Of a stretch of DNA of 64,000 nt, positions 36,471 through 47,739 are shown piece after piece. Source of the stretch: Amblyomma americanum (lineage: Eukaryota; Arthropoda; Arachnida; Ixodida; Ixodidae); the NCBI RefSeq assembly GCF_052857255.1, contig NC_135498.1:116689134-116753133 (forward strand), read 5' to 3'. The notes under the pieces were generated by a model that was given only the letters and a program-made list of their open reading frames with translations, was not told the origin of the DNA and did not search any database. Position 1 is the stretch's first letter, and every line of letters starts with the position of its first letter. A program made the translations under genes and the position numbers.

Positions 36471-37271
36471 TTTTATGAACGCAAAGTCAACGTAAACAAA
36501 GAAGGACAAAAAACGCGCGGCCTTCTCACAACTGATTTATAGGAAAGGAATCGAATACCTATATATAATTCTCTAATATTTACCCCAAGCATCCTTTTTT
36601 TTTACCAATAAACCGGTACAGGTGGCATCATGAAGAGCTTCAAACTCGCCGCTCTTTCTGAACTGTTGATATGGCATTGACAAGCAAACGATTTTGTCTG
36701 ACGTTCCACGCAAATTTAGTTCGTTTCTGGTAGGTGTCATGTCGGCCTACTTTGTGCCACTGTTATTCAGTATCGTGAGGCTATGTTCAGGTTCCTCTAG
36801 AAATGCATTTTATGATAACTCTTTTTTTAATATTAAAAGGGCGGCTGGAATCTTCGGACTCATAGATTTTACAATTTATTAAATGTCTGTTCCTTTTGTT
36901 AGGTAGTGAGTCACCCCAAATGGCAATGGCTCATGTTCTTTCAAATTTGCTTACCACTAACTCCCATTTAAGCTCATCAAACAGTTCTCCCACGAGTTAA
37001 CTGAAGCTTTATAGTTCGTCATCTTTTGACGATTTCGAGAGAAGCACTTACTAATCGGGTACTTAACTTTCCGTAACGCCAAAAATGCTCACTACAGGTG
37101 CATCTTTCTGCATTTCAGTGGAAGTTTTAAGAAAATGTTTATCAGATACTTTCCTTTTTACAATAAATTTCCTGAAGTCCATTATAGGCCTCATGTCTAG
37201 TGTCAACTGGTTTTACTGTCTGAAAATGATAAACATTGATGAAAAGTTATAAGGAATATAATTATTTCGTA
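36471..37271. other. Left-arm-only 0.8-kb segment of unknown type
   Basis: The right arm (near 51840-51880) joins the flanks directly. At the left edge is ATATGATTAATG, and at the right edge ATTGACTAATCATT, so GA(T/C)TAAT occurs on both sides as a possible short target duplication. I see no terminal inverted repeats, A-tail or coding domain. An open frame at 36694-36882 has no recognised motif. The alternative is a deletion in the right arm. Confidence 0.6.
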
Positions 37272-38172
37272 TTGACTAATCATTCGATACCAGACAAAAC
37301 TCTTTGCAGAGTTACACACTGATGAGTGACGGATGTTTTCCATTATTGACAGAATCAATGGCACATTATCGATGAATTCATCATTACGGTTGCTATGGAC
37401 GCTTGTTCCATATTTAATCTGTTGTGCACAAGCCGGTTGAAAACTCGACAGGAAGTGCAGCTACGCATGTTATTCAAGATATAGACAACAACCACGCACT
37501 GCATCCAACCAGCAAGGGAATTGAAGTGTGCCTCAATGCTGTCATTTGGCTTTGCGAAACAACGATGTAATTGAAGGCCGTCTGTATGTCTTCTGTTGAC
37601 TCTGACAAATGACGTGAAACTTGCTTTATTGGGAGCACGGCATTTCTAGCCGTTCGTGAACTAAGCTACCAGAACCGGGCTCCTACAGTTCCGGAGCACA
37701 GGTCATTCGTGTCTAGAAGAGGTGATTAAAAATGAAAATTTGCCTTTATATTTCAGGCTGTTTCTAAGCAGATGGTTTAAAGTACAACCAAATAGAAGCA
37801 TGCGGCATCGAAAGAGATTGCTTGGTAGTCCTAACTGCTTTTTACAGGGCTGAATAGTTACTGCAGAATTCGTACTTATAGAGGTCGCCTCAAGATGCAG
37901 TGCTTCTTTGATGCAATTAGACTCTACAACCGGTTTAGTTTGGACTATGCTGTGTCGGCCTGTGACAAAAATGCAGTCTCTAGTTGTAGAGCCTCATCCT
38001 AGTGTGTTTCCTCCAGAAATGCCTCAGTAATGCTGAACCAGAACATCTTCCGCACACATCAGACCAAAGTGGCAATTTAATAGCACTCCTAGGAAATCTC
38101 CGTTCGCTGCCGTAAGCAATGACTTAGCAAATTCGGTCAATCGAGGCAGCTACGAATCAAACCAGAGTAATC

Positions 38173-38398
38173 GTTTGGTTTAAGGGGATTTAACGCCCTA
38201 AAGATATTCGGGCTTTGAGAGACGTCGTAGTGAAGGGCTCCAGAAATTGCCACAACGGTGAGTTCTTTAAGGTGCACTGGCATCGCAGAATACACTGGCC
38301 TATAGATTTAAGCCTCCATCGAAATCCCACACTTATGTTCTTTATGCGTTTTGCGTGTGAGTAGCCGAGTGCCATAACCACTGAGCCACCGCGGCGGG
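38173..38398 (-). mobile_element. tRNA-derived SINE, left-arm copy
   Basis: On the minus strand it starts CCCGCCGCGGTGGCTCAGTGG (box A) and ends with TTAAATCCCCTTAAACCAAAC. It has the same build as the SINE at 61058-61299, with a partly lost box B. Its partner in the right arm is 50716-50941, in the mirror position, so the insertion predates the duplication. Confidence 0.85.
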
Positions 38399-38600
38399 TA
38401 AGCTAATAGTAATAAATATGCTCATAGATATATGGACTAAAGGCGTTGCATTATTTCGTATTTCGTGCATCGCAGTTAAAGGATAGATGCTTGTGCTAGT
38501 TTGTATTTCGTTTTTTCACAAACAGTGGGTAGTCTACAGAGTTTGTGCTTCCCGTTTCATCCTCGTAGAGTACGCGCTGTTCACATCAAAATCAATTATA

Positions 38601-39756
38601 GAGCGCTGAGCGAGCACTGCACCGAGACCAATACCACTGGCATCCGTGTGAACTTCAGTCGGGGCCGCCGGGTCGAAATGACGCAAGATGGGAGGTGCCG
38701 TGAGGAGACGAAGTAAGTTGTTGTAGGCGTCGTCGCAGGCGGGTGACCAAGCCGAAAAATCGACATTGGCGCTGAGGAGCTCAGTCAAAGGGGCAGCAAT
38801 TGAGGCAAAGCTGCGAATGAAACGCCTAAAATAAGAGCAGAGCCCTAGGAAGCTGCGAAGTTTCTTAGTGGTGGAAGGTTTAGGAAAGTCAGTCACGGCA
38901 CGAAGTTTCGCTGGGTCAGGGCGTACACCGTATTTCGACACAACGTGACCTAAAATTGTCAGTTCACGGGCTGCAAAGGTGCATTTTTTTAAGTTTAGCT
39001 GCAGGCCTGAATTTTTGAGGCATGTCAAGACGTCCCGCAGGCGAGATAGATGCATTTGGAAGTTAGGTGAAAAGATAACGATATCGTCCAGGTAGCAGAG
39101 GCCCGTCTTCCACTTGAGGCCACGCAAAACGGTATCCAGCATTCGCTCTAAAGTAGCAGGAGCGTTACACAGGCCGAAAGGCATGACGGTAAACTCGTAG
39201 ATGCCGTCAGGGGTCACGAACGCGGTTTTGGCACGATCTGCAGCTGCCATTGGGACCTGCCAATAACCAGAGCGCAAATCAAGGGAAGAAAAGAGCTCCG
39301 CGCCTGTAGACAGTCCAGGGCATCATCAATACGGGGCAGAGGGAAGACGTCTTTGCATGTGATCTTATTAATGCGGCGGTAATCGACGCAAAACCGAATG
39401 GAGCCATCCTTCTTTTTGACGAGGACAACCGGGGAGGCCCAGGGGCTGGTGGAAGGCTGAATAATGCCGCTCTGAAGCATGGTGTCTACCTGTTCTTCAA
39501 TAACTCTTCGTTCAGCGGCGGAAACACGATATGGGCGCTGTCGCAGAGGGGCATGGGCGCCGGTTTCAATGTGATGCTCGACAGTCGCCGTGCGCCCCAA
39601 ACCGCTTTGGTGGCAATCGAAGGACGAGCGAAACTCCTCAAGTAGCGCAAGAAGGTGGGTTCGCTGAGTTGGAGGTAGAGTGGCGTCGATTGAGCGAAGG
39701 TATAGGTCGGTGAACAATGGCGCGGGCGCAGGAGTAGGTGAGCTGAGGGCGTCCAT
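38601..39756 (-). pseudogene. Gypsy reverse transcriptase/RNase H, frameshifted and truncated
   Basis: The first frame (39756-39300) reaches SPWASPVVLVKKKDGSIRF and CVDYRRINKITCKDVFPLPR, the RT fingers. After a one-base loss near 39302 the second frame (39277 downward) has [28 protein letters not shown] and the catalytic YLDD in [10 protein letters not shown]. The connection domain and [16 protein letters not shown], the start of RNase H, follow. The host sequence then changes abruptly at about 38601. The remaining RNase H catalytic residues and the whole integrase are gone. Confidence 0.85.
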
Positions 39757-39768
39757 GGAGACCGGCGG

Positions 39769-40404
39769 TTATTCTGCGGCAACGTCGGGATGGTTGAAAA
39801 CAGAATCAAAGAGCTGCACGGTGCCGAAGCATTCTCCACGGCGCAAAGTGAATGGGCTTGAGAACGGGTTGAAGACCCACAGTGTGGTGAGTCCGGCGGA
39901 GAAAGTGAACAGGGCATAAGGCAGCGGCAGGCAATGGCGACGCAGAAAAGTAGGAGACGGCGTGAAGAGGACACTGGCATCGCGAACACAAGCACAGGAG
40001 AGAGGCACAAACACGGAAGAGCACGGAGGAATATCGGTACTGTCGGCGACAAACGCTTTAGCAGGAACAGGGGCAGCGCAAATTTCAGTCTCTGGCACGG
40101 GATTCGGCAACGTGGAGAGCGCTACTTGAGCCCGAGCACAGTCGATGACCGCGTCATGAAGCGATAGGAAGTCCCAGCCCAAGATGATCGAATGCGAACA
40201 TGACGGCAGAACGATGAACTCAACCAAATATAGAATGTCTGCTATGACTACTCGAGCAGTACACGCTGCTAACGGCTGGATGAGGTGCGCACTTGCAGTC
40301 CGTAAAGACAGGCCAGAAAGGGGCGTCTTCACTTTCGTCAAAGATCGGAAAAACGCTGCATCCATGACAGAAACCGCAGCACCGGTGTCCACAAGCGCCA
40401 TCAC
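39769..40404 (-). pseudogene. Gypsy aspartic protease region
   Basis: The frame begins at MMALVDTGAAVSVMD, which contains the D-T-G active site of a retropepsin, and includes HSIILGWDFLSLHDAVID, the flap-distal ILG motif. In a living element the protease would release gag and pol proteins. The frame is open for 211 codons and links to the RT frame at 39756 after a stop. It probably formed part of one pol reading frame before decay. Confidence 0.75.
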
Positions 40405-40503
40405 AGATACGCCCTCTACAAAAACTTCAATTAAATTGGCGGCAGACAGACGAGGCCTTTCAAATTTTCACGACTGCGCAGTTCTCGCCTCGGCAACTGC
40501 GGC

Positions 40504-41741
40504 CTAGTTTTCCTCTTGAGTGGTCGAGGGACGCCATCGCATCGGAGAGATTGAGCGTCGACGTGGAGAAGGCGAACGGTGTCCAGAGAAGGCGGTTTGC
40601 TGAGGAGACAGAGAACGGCTTAGGGGCGGCTCAGCAGCAGGTGAGTACTGACGCTGGGACCAGTAACCGGAAACTTCAGGAGGTGTTCGTGAGATGTTCA
40701 TGCGTCGACGGCAAAGCCGCGCCACATGACCTGGAAAGCCGCAGAAGTAGCAGATCGGGCGGTTGTCAGGCGTGCGCCAGGAGTTTCCCATTTGAGCAGG
40801 CGGTCGATTATTATCAGGCGGGCTCCCGGTGGTTCGCAGATGAGCATGCGGGGAAATAAAAGCAGCGGGCTCTCGAACGGGACCAGGAGGCGGAGCATAG
40901 CTAGGTGGACGAGGTCGCGCAACAACGTCCGCATATGTTCATATGTCAGCGGGGCCGCAAGAGGTGTGGGTTGAGGGGCTTGCGGGAGAGCTTCAGCGAC
41001 CTGTTCTTGAATGATGTGCCGAAAATTCAGAGTTATGTGCGGTGATGGCTCTTGATGGCGGGAAATAAGCGAGAGCTGGCGAGCAACTTCTTCTCGGATG
41101 AAGCTCTTGATGTGCGGAAGGAGCGATGACTGGTCTCTTGCATCGTTCAGTCCAGCAAGCGAGTCGACATTCGTGGTGTGTTCGCATGTCAGAGTCCTCT
41201 GCTTGCGTAGTTCGTCGAAGCTCTGACACAGGGTGACGACTTCCGCAGAGGTGCGCAGGTCTCGCGCCAACAACATCTGAAAGGCGTCGTCATCAATGCC
41301 CTTGAGAATATGCCTGATCTTGTCGGCTTCGGGCATCTGAGCGTTCACCCTCTTGCACAGATCGACGACATCCTCGATGTAACTCGTGAAGTTCTCGCCA
41401 ACCTGCTGTGACCGCGCACGCAAGCGCTGTTCGGCACGGAGTTTTCTGACTGCCGGGCGGCCGAATACCTCTGAGAAGTTAGATTTGAAAACAGACCATG
41501 ATGTAATGTCCGCCTCGTGGTTCCGATACCACAGATTCGCAACGCCCGTAAGATAGAAAATCACATTGTTCAGTTTGGTTTCCGCGTCCCACTTGTATGC
41601 GCTCACCCGCTCATACGATGCGAGCCAATCCTCAACATCATGGTCGTCCGTGCCACGGAAGACAGCGGGGTCTCGCTGGCGGAGAGAACCAGCACAGATG
41701 ACGGCGGCCGGGCTCACTTGGACGGCTTGGTGGTTAGGCAT
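40504..41741 (-). pseudogene. Gypsy gag with zinc knuckle, frameshifted
   Basis: The N-terminal frame (41741-40900) contains a Retrotrans_gag domain: DPAVFRGTDDHDVEDWLASY, then IFYLTGVANLWYRNHEADI and RPAVRKLRAEQRLRARSQQ. It would form the particle shell. A frameshift near 40800-40900 moves the nucleocapsid part into the frame 40791-40504. That frame has one CCHC knuckle, CYFCGFPGHVARLC, followed by a Ser/Pro/Arg-rich tail (SPSPRRRSISP). Confidence 0.85.
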
Positions 41742-42100
41742 TGCGGTAGGGGGTAGCGTTCGGTTGCGGAGTTCCAGGGCGAGAGGACGTTACCCGGCAC
41801 CTGCACCAAATGTAAGGTGGGGTTTATTCTGAGAAGCTTCCTAACGGGAGCAGGGCCAACAGCGGGTCAGCTAGTCCAGCCGAGAGCGTGTGCCAGGCGA
41901 TGACCATGCTGTTGTTGTTGTTCTTAGCCTATCAAAAGATGGCACATACCCACACTAGGGGATCGGCCAAGAATCGGGTGGCTATTCAACTGAACTCAGT
42001 TAACAAAAAGGAAAAGCACGTGGGAGCATAACACCGGTGAATTTTTCGTCATGAACAGAAAAGGGATGAGTGTTTTGATTTTAAAATTTTAAGAATAATA

Positions 42101-44581
42101 TTAAAGAGAGTCATTAAATATTAATGATTTAGTCAAAATGTAATAATTGATAGAAAAGAAAAGGTTGAAACACTTAGCAAGGCAGTCGGTGAGAGATTCT
42201 ATCAGGAAATTTTGAACAGTGGTGCAAACAGATCTGTGGCTGAACCCAAATGTGGTGGCCCCAAATGATAGCAAGAGCGGGCTGCTCAAACTAAGGCCAA
42301 GATGCTGCAAGGGCTCCTCCAGCAACCTTTTTCTCAGTGAGTTGAATCGGCGACAATACAGCCAAAAATGTTCAATAGATTCTGGCTCACGGCAAAATGC
42401 ACAAAGGGGAGAGAGCGCCAAACCCGACTTGTGCAAATAGAAATTTAGAGGGGGGATGCGGCAGCGTATCCTCGTCAGTGATACTTCAAGCTGCCGAGAG
42501 CAACAAATTTTCCTCTTCCAATATTATTTAAGGTGCTCAAAAACCGCCGATGTTAAAAGTGATGTGTCTTGCGTGCTTAAAAACGCACGTCGCCGAAATC
42601 TAGATGCTGTAATGTAGGCTGTAGCCGGAATGATTGGCAACACGGGGCCGCTGAGGGAAGCCTTTGCGAGATTATCAGCCATCTCATTTACTGTCACACT
42701 GCTGTGGCCGGGAACCCATACTAAATGAACAAGGCTCAAATGCGGAGGAAGTAGGGATAAGAAAGTTGATAAAATGGGACCGTCAACCTGTGCAGCGAGG
42801 GACGAAAACAAAGATAAAGAATCAGTAATTACTGCAACTGCTGTAATAGAGGGGTCTAGCTTGCGTAGAGCAAGTACAACTGCTAGAAACTCTGCTTGAA
42901 AAATAGGGGTGAAATCTGGAAGGCGCAGAGAAAAGGACCAGTCCAAATGGGAGCAAAATATTCCCACACCTGCTTTTTCATTGCATTGCGATGCATCAGT
43001 GGCTATTGCTATATCGGTTGGTAGGGTCCTCAGATGATCTTCTAGAAGGCCATTTAGAATACTCGGTGGCAAAAGTTTTGCATTTTTTGGGAATATGTCG
43101 TCGAAAACAATGTGTATAGTGGGCCCATTCCGAAGCGCAGGAAGGATATCATAAATGTTTACATCTAAAGGCTGAAGTAATCTTTGCACAAACACTACCT
43201 GAGGGGAATTGAAACGAGACCAGGGGACACCAAAAAAGGAGGTCGGCTGAGAACAGAAAATGCTTTGGGAACGGTGGAAATGGGATTCATAGATCCTGAG
43301 GTAAGTTTGCACAGTTGAAAATTGAAGTCGTGATAAGAGAGACGGAATGCGGGCTTCAAGGTACAGCACATTGATAGCCACAAATTTTGGAAGGCCGAGG
43401 CACATGCGAAGTGCTTCCCTCTCTAAAAGGACGAGAGGGCGAAGTTTATATGTAGCCGAGCCTGAAAACAACACTGATCCAAATTCTAAAATTGACCTGA
43501 CATACATTATGTAGATCATTAATAGCGCATCTCTGCGCATGCCGTACCGGTGATGACATAATCTCCGTAACATGCCCACGGCACGAGCCCCTTTCGCCGC
43601 GACATGGTCAATGTGAGGTCGCCAGGTGAGTTTGTTGTCATAAATGACCCCTAGGTATTTTAGGGATTGAACCTGCGGTACTATTTTTAACTGGCAAGTG
43701 AGAGAGACCACTACAGGAGTGAATAGAGGAAAAACAAGAGTGGCGCACTTGCCAACATTTAACTTCAGGTGTAATGAGCTCAACCAGTGCTCAAGCGTAT
43801 TCAAATATGACTGCAACAGACCATACAGAGAATGTATATCCGGCGCAGCAGCAAAAAACGCAATGTCGTCCGCATAGACGTAAGTGCGTACATGGCGGTG
43901 GAGAGGAATTGAGCTTAACAGAATATTAAAGAGCACAGGAGAAAGAACAGCTTTTTGCGGTACACCTCGCGTTTGTCTATACCTCTCTGAATGAACACTA
44001 TTATGGACGCAAAAGAATTCCCTGTTATGAAGAAATGCAGATATCCATGCAACTATATAATCTGGAAATTGAAGAGACTGTAGCCTATGTATCAGGATGG
44101 AGTGTTCTACACTGTCGTAAGCTTTGGCGACATCTAACGTAACCAAAGCCGCGACCAGGCGTTGACGACGAGCAAGGAGAATTCTGCTCTCAAGATCAGC
44201 ATGTACTTTCCATATCGAACACCGTGGCCGGAAACCGAGTTGGCACGGGCTGAGTATACTTTTGCGGTCCACAATGGCTGACACCCGAATTAGTAACAAC
44301 CTTTCTATCAACTTTACCACGTTTGATGTTAAAGAAATTGGCCTAATATTATCCAATTCATAGCCTCCACCCTGATTTTTAAGTAAAGGGATCACCTTGG
44401 ACAGCTTCCACTCAGAAGGTATCCAAGCGTGTTTGAGAGAGTAGTTTATTAGGTGCAATAAGGAGTTGGGAGACTTTACGGCTTTCCTCAATAGCCAGAC
44501 ATATGCTTGCTCACTGGTGGACCTCGGCGATGTTAGACACTGGAGCAAGGGCAGAGCGCAACGCCGTCTGAAATCTGTCAT
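42101..44581 (-). pseudogene. I-clade ORF2: reverse transcriptase, RNase H and zinc tail
   Basis: The 685-codon frame starts inside the RT (SEWKLSKVIPLLKNQGGGYE, LDNIRPISLTSNVVKLIERL). It continues with LVTLDVAKAYDSVEHSIL, RGVPQKAVLSPVLFN (GSV is usual where KAV stands) and the catalytic YVYADDIAFF. RNase H follows with all four acidic positions readable: IATDAS, QAEFLAV, ITDSLS and NEMADNLAK. A TAA at 42524-42526 ends the frame. The same frame then continues without a shift through RCRIPPLNFYLHKSGLALS to a CxxC...H...C tail (LCAFCREPESIEHFWLYC). Only one stop lies between the RT and the C-terminus. Confidence 0.85.
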
Positions 44582-44903
44582 AATTTACATGTGACCGCAA
44601 CTGAGAAGACGCCGGAGTAACACGACTTATGATATCAAAATGAATAAGTATATGATCACTTGAAGTGCCGCTATCAACTGTCGACCAATTCGTTACGCCA
44701 ATTCTAGGACTAATGAACTTGAGATCTAAAACAGATTGAGTGTGTGAGCGAAGATAAGTGGCCGATCCTGAATTTAAGCACATCAAGTTGTGATCAGAAA
44801 CCCAGTCCCAAAGGCGCTTGCCGCATGAATTAGTCCTAAAACCCCAAGACACATGGTGAGAATTGAAGTTCCCAGCCACGAGAACTGGGTTTTTACAGCT
44901 TTT
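44511..44903 (-). pseudogene. I-clade endonuclease C-terminal part
   Basis: The frame reads VLVAGNFNSHHVSWGF, where a functional apurinic-type endonuclease would have GDFN, so the catalytic Asp position is Asn. It then reads SGTSSDHILIHFDI with the SDH motif intact. It ends at 44511 while overlapping the RT frame. The residues that normally separate the endonuclease from the RT are missing, which indicates an internal deletion near 44500-44530. Confidence 0.75.
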
Positions 44904-44905
44904 TT

Positions 44906-45605
44906 TTCTGAATATTACTTTTAATTAAGAAAATGAGGTCGCATTTAGGTTGCTTGCTATTGTGTCTGCAATGACTGTGTTACGTTCGTATTGCAATTTT
45001 TCCGCAAAAACTCTGGTTGGAATCCGTTTCATTGTTCTTATTTGGTACCCACGAATCACCGCCTTTATATTGTTTGAATGCCTTCAATTCGACTTTCATA
45101 TGGAATTATAGCTATCCACCTTAATGCACCCGCTTATCCACCTCAATTCATTTTCTTGGTGGGGCTACTTTGAAGCCTTTGAGAGTCCTTTGGAATCTGT
45201 ATCGAGGCGTTAGAATCTCCAAATTTTTGGGCACCTCACACACAGTTTCAAAACATCACTCTTGCTTATTATTGCTACACTGATAGTCACGTAATGTTTA
45301 CGACATCACGGCACTCTCACTCCATTTCTAGATAGCGGGGAGTCCTCATATGATTACTGGAGCGGTGATGCAGCGTTTAAGCCATGCGCCACTGCCCTCG
45401 GCAGGTGGCTGTTGGAAAGATGGGTAACGTTGGGGCTTTGCGACCCAGGTTGCTGTTCTCGACCTCCAGTGAGGCTGATGTACAGCTCCACGATGGGCAG
45501 GTGGCAATGACATTGAATTTTGGCCACAGTGGGCAGGTCACGCGATCTCTGATCTCTTTGGAGCAATCAGAGAATATCCTTGCAGAGAAGCCAGAAATTT
45601 TTGTA
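44906..45605. other. Unassigned stretch
   Basis: No recognised element. Open frames at 45354-45697 occur on both strands and reflect rising GC content toward the next feature. Confidence 0.4.
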
Positions 45606-45822
45606 GCGATAGCTACATTACGGTAGCATTCCGAGCCTTCGGCGTGGCGGCGCCGCCACCCAGTGGCACCGCTGCCTCCCTGTGGCTGCGCCGCCACGCT
45701 GTCACGGGGTTGGTCACGTGATGCAGAGCAGCTGCCGGCGACGCTGCGCCGTGGCTGATCACGTGGTTCGTCACTAGGTTGGTCATGTGTTCAAGTTCCA
45801 TTCGGCCAGCTGTAGCTATCTC
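45606..45822. mobile_element. GC-rich MITE-like element with terminal inverted repeats
   Basis: GCGATAGCTACA (45606-45617) and TGTAGCTATCTC (45811-45822) form inverted ends that match at 11 of 12 positions. Between them lies a GC-rich core with a perfect 11-bp stem, GCGTGGCGGCG at 45642-45652 and CGCCGCCACGC at 45689-45699. GGTTGGTCA(C/T)GTG is repeated at about 45711 and 45778. There is no coding capacity. Size and build suggest a non-autonomous DNA element. No target duplication was confirmed. Confidence 0.5.
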
Positions 45823-46939
45823 GTCACTCCAGGTTTAGCCTGAGCTAAACCACCTCCAATTTTTGTGAGCCTGCAAAATACTCGCTATCGCATTGATATC
45901 TAACTATAAGGGCTACTGGTAGAGAAAGACAAAAAAGCAGTGCACACTATGTGTCCACGGACACAAATAAGCCGAATAACGTGTTACACTAAACACGTCT
46001 CCTGAGAGAACCTCGCTCTAAATTAAAACGATACCCTGCACATCACAGGGTCACTAGTGACTATAGTTACTAGCAGACTGACATGCCACCTACCCTATTT
46101 GAACCTCCCTAAATATAAGTAGAGTGCACTTAATACACCGAAAAGATGTCAACATGGCCCTAACTCTACCCTAGCATGCTAAGTCCACGAAAATGCTACA
46201 GCATTGATTTCATATTTGAAGTCCACTTAGCCACCAGCAGCGGAGTCTCAGACAACCACTAGGCCGCACCTCTTCAGAACGTCGGGCTGCAAACCACTAA
46301 ATACGTCCACCCTTCCCTCAGTCCCTACGATAACAGCCCTGACTCCTCACCTGCAAAGCGACATACAGCTGAAACAACCCCCACGAAGCATGAACCACGA
46401 CTGCAGCAAAGGTCGCATGAGAGCACGCTTATCGCAGCTCACAAGACTATACAAGACAAGACTTGCTATGTGGAGATGGAAGAGCGCGCCTCCAAATCCC
46501 AGGCACCCGCACCTAAACTCCGGCCCTGCCCGATGACTAGCAACCTTCAGAAGCACAAACATCGCAGGAGCAGAATGCCTCGCCATACCTCTGTATACAG
46601 CACACATCGACACCATGGTCACGGACCATACGACCATCTGTACCGTCTGACAAGCAGCAGACAAGCTGTTCCGTAAAGATCCTGTACCTTCAACCTCGGC
46701 CCACATATGTATGCTATCAGCACGCGAGCAACAAATCATTATGGAGGCCTGGTCGCGCGCATTCGCTTTTCCCCAATGTATCGTCCTACCTCAGGTGCAT
46801 GGCCTCCCCTACGCACAACCATAAGCTCACACCCAAAACGAGCCTTCAGACTGCCGCACCAATATACAGCGCTAGAGTCCATGCTGCCTCATATACCCTC
46901 CTTCTCACTCAACACTAGACTACTTACAAAGCACAGACA
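45823..46939. other. Unassigned stretch
   Basis: C- and A-rich on the plus strand between about 46230 and 46940. Open frames at 46347-46952 lack recognisable domains. It could be a further part of the unclassified repeat that follows. Confidence 0.4.
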
Positions 46940-47739
46940 GGAAACAACTTGACACCAACTCATACTCTTCCTTCCAGTTCGCACACTTTTTCATCATCCC
47001 ACTCTTTCCCCTGTACAATATAGTACACGCGGAGCCATGCCTCCCCATCCCCCTCCTGCCCTCGACGCTCTATCATTACGTCTTAAAATGCCCCACATCC
47101 GATAGGTGTCCCACCCTCTCACTACCCCGCCCCAACATATTGGGAATTCGTTCTTCTAGCCAGTGTAAGGCCAAAGCCCTCCCGGGAAGGTTTCCAACTT
47201 TCTACAAAATAAATTTTATTCCATCACTTCTCTTCGCGCGTGCACAGTTCGCCGCTGAGTACGGACTTCAATGCGTGAGTTCGGGCTCCGTGTCTCGAGG
47301 AGACGTCGCACTATTAGCTATGATTTACTAGTCTTGCGTTCCCAGTTCTCAGAACTCCGATTCAACACTGGCACTGATCGTTGCAGGTCCTATAATTTCA
47401 AGACACGATCGCCAACGCAGGTTGTGCGAGGTGCACGCAACCGAAAGATTAAGCATATACAGCGGTGCATGCGACGGTCCTGAAATTTGCGCAGGAACTG
47501 TCTCGATCTTTGCTGGGAAGTTTCCTTAAAAGGCAGTTTCAATAAAATTTCTAGAATATTCTACAGCTGTTTCAGCAAACAACAGCTCTCAGTAAAAGTA
47601 CTATACAGCGGAATTAGGAAGATTTTCTTTTTTTCTTAATTTTGTTTTCTCGAAGAGATTCTCATTCATTTACATACACGCATACTTAGGCATCAAGCAT
47701 GAGTTTCAAATGAAAAGCGAACAGAAAAGCTGGAACTCG
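46940..47739 (-). repeat. Unclassified interspersed repeat, copy 2
   Basis: This is the inverted counterpart of 3704-4541. Reading the minus strand, the order is the same: GAGTTCCAGCTTTTCTG, TGTATGTAAATGAATGAGAA, CAGCTGTAGAATATTCTAG, TTCTGAGAACTGGGAACGC, AATAAAATTTATTTTG, GGGGCATTTTAAGACG and TATTGTACAGGGG. The two copies are clearly diverged. Confidence 0.7.

Larger units (their letters stand above)
31247..38600 (+). repeat. Left arm of a large inverted duplication
   Basis: This arm matches 50511-59019 read in reverse complement, in the same order throughout. Paired landmarks are 31985 with 58290, 32745 with 57505, 33030 with 57240, 33480 with 56790, 33700 with 53940, 34650 with 53010, 36180 with 52110, 37720 with 51390 and 38398 with 50716. 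Over 33027-33209, hand alignment gives 22 differences in 183 bases. Two segments are missing from the other arm: a LINE piece at 35272-35909 and an unclassified segment at 36471-37271. Apart from these and two SINEs, the arm has no recognised content. Confidence 0.9.
38601..41905 (-). mobile_element. Gypsy-type LTR retrotransposon, 3' half missing
   Basis: This minus-strand element has, in order, an LTR-like end (41815-41905, with AATAAACCCCACC), a leader, gag (41741-40504), aspartic protease (40404-39769), reverse transcriptase and the first residues of RNase H. It stops at 38601, where the left arm of the inverted duplication begins. The rest of RNase H, the integrase and the 3' LTR are absent from the window. 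The 5' LTR also ends early, against the tail of the I-type LINE at 41911. It is a dead fragment with several frameshifts. Confidence 0.85.
41911..44905 (-). mobile_element. I-clade LINE with internal deletion
   Basis: This minus-strand non-LTR retrotransposon ends in ACAACAACAACAG near 41911-41925, a CAA tail. From the 5' side it holds the end of the endonuclease (44879-44511), a long RT-RNase H frame (44581-42524), a C-terminal zinc-binding tail (42436-42101) and a 3' untranslated region. Having its own RNase H places it in the I group. The 5' end is truncated near 44905. Its tail abuts the broken LTR of the gypsy element, so the LINE may have inserted there or been joined later. Confidence 0.85.
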
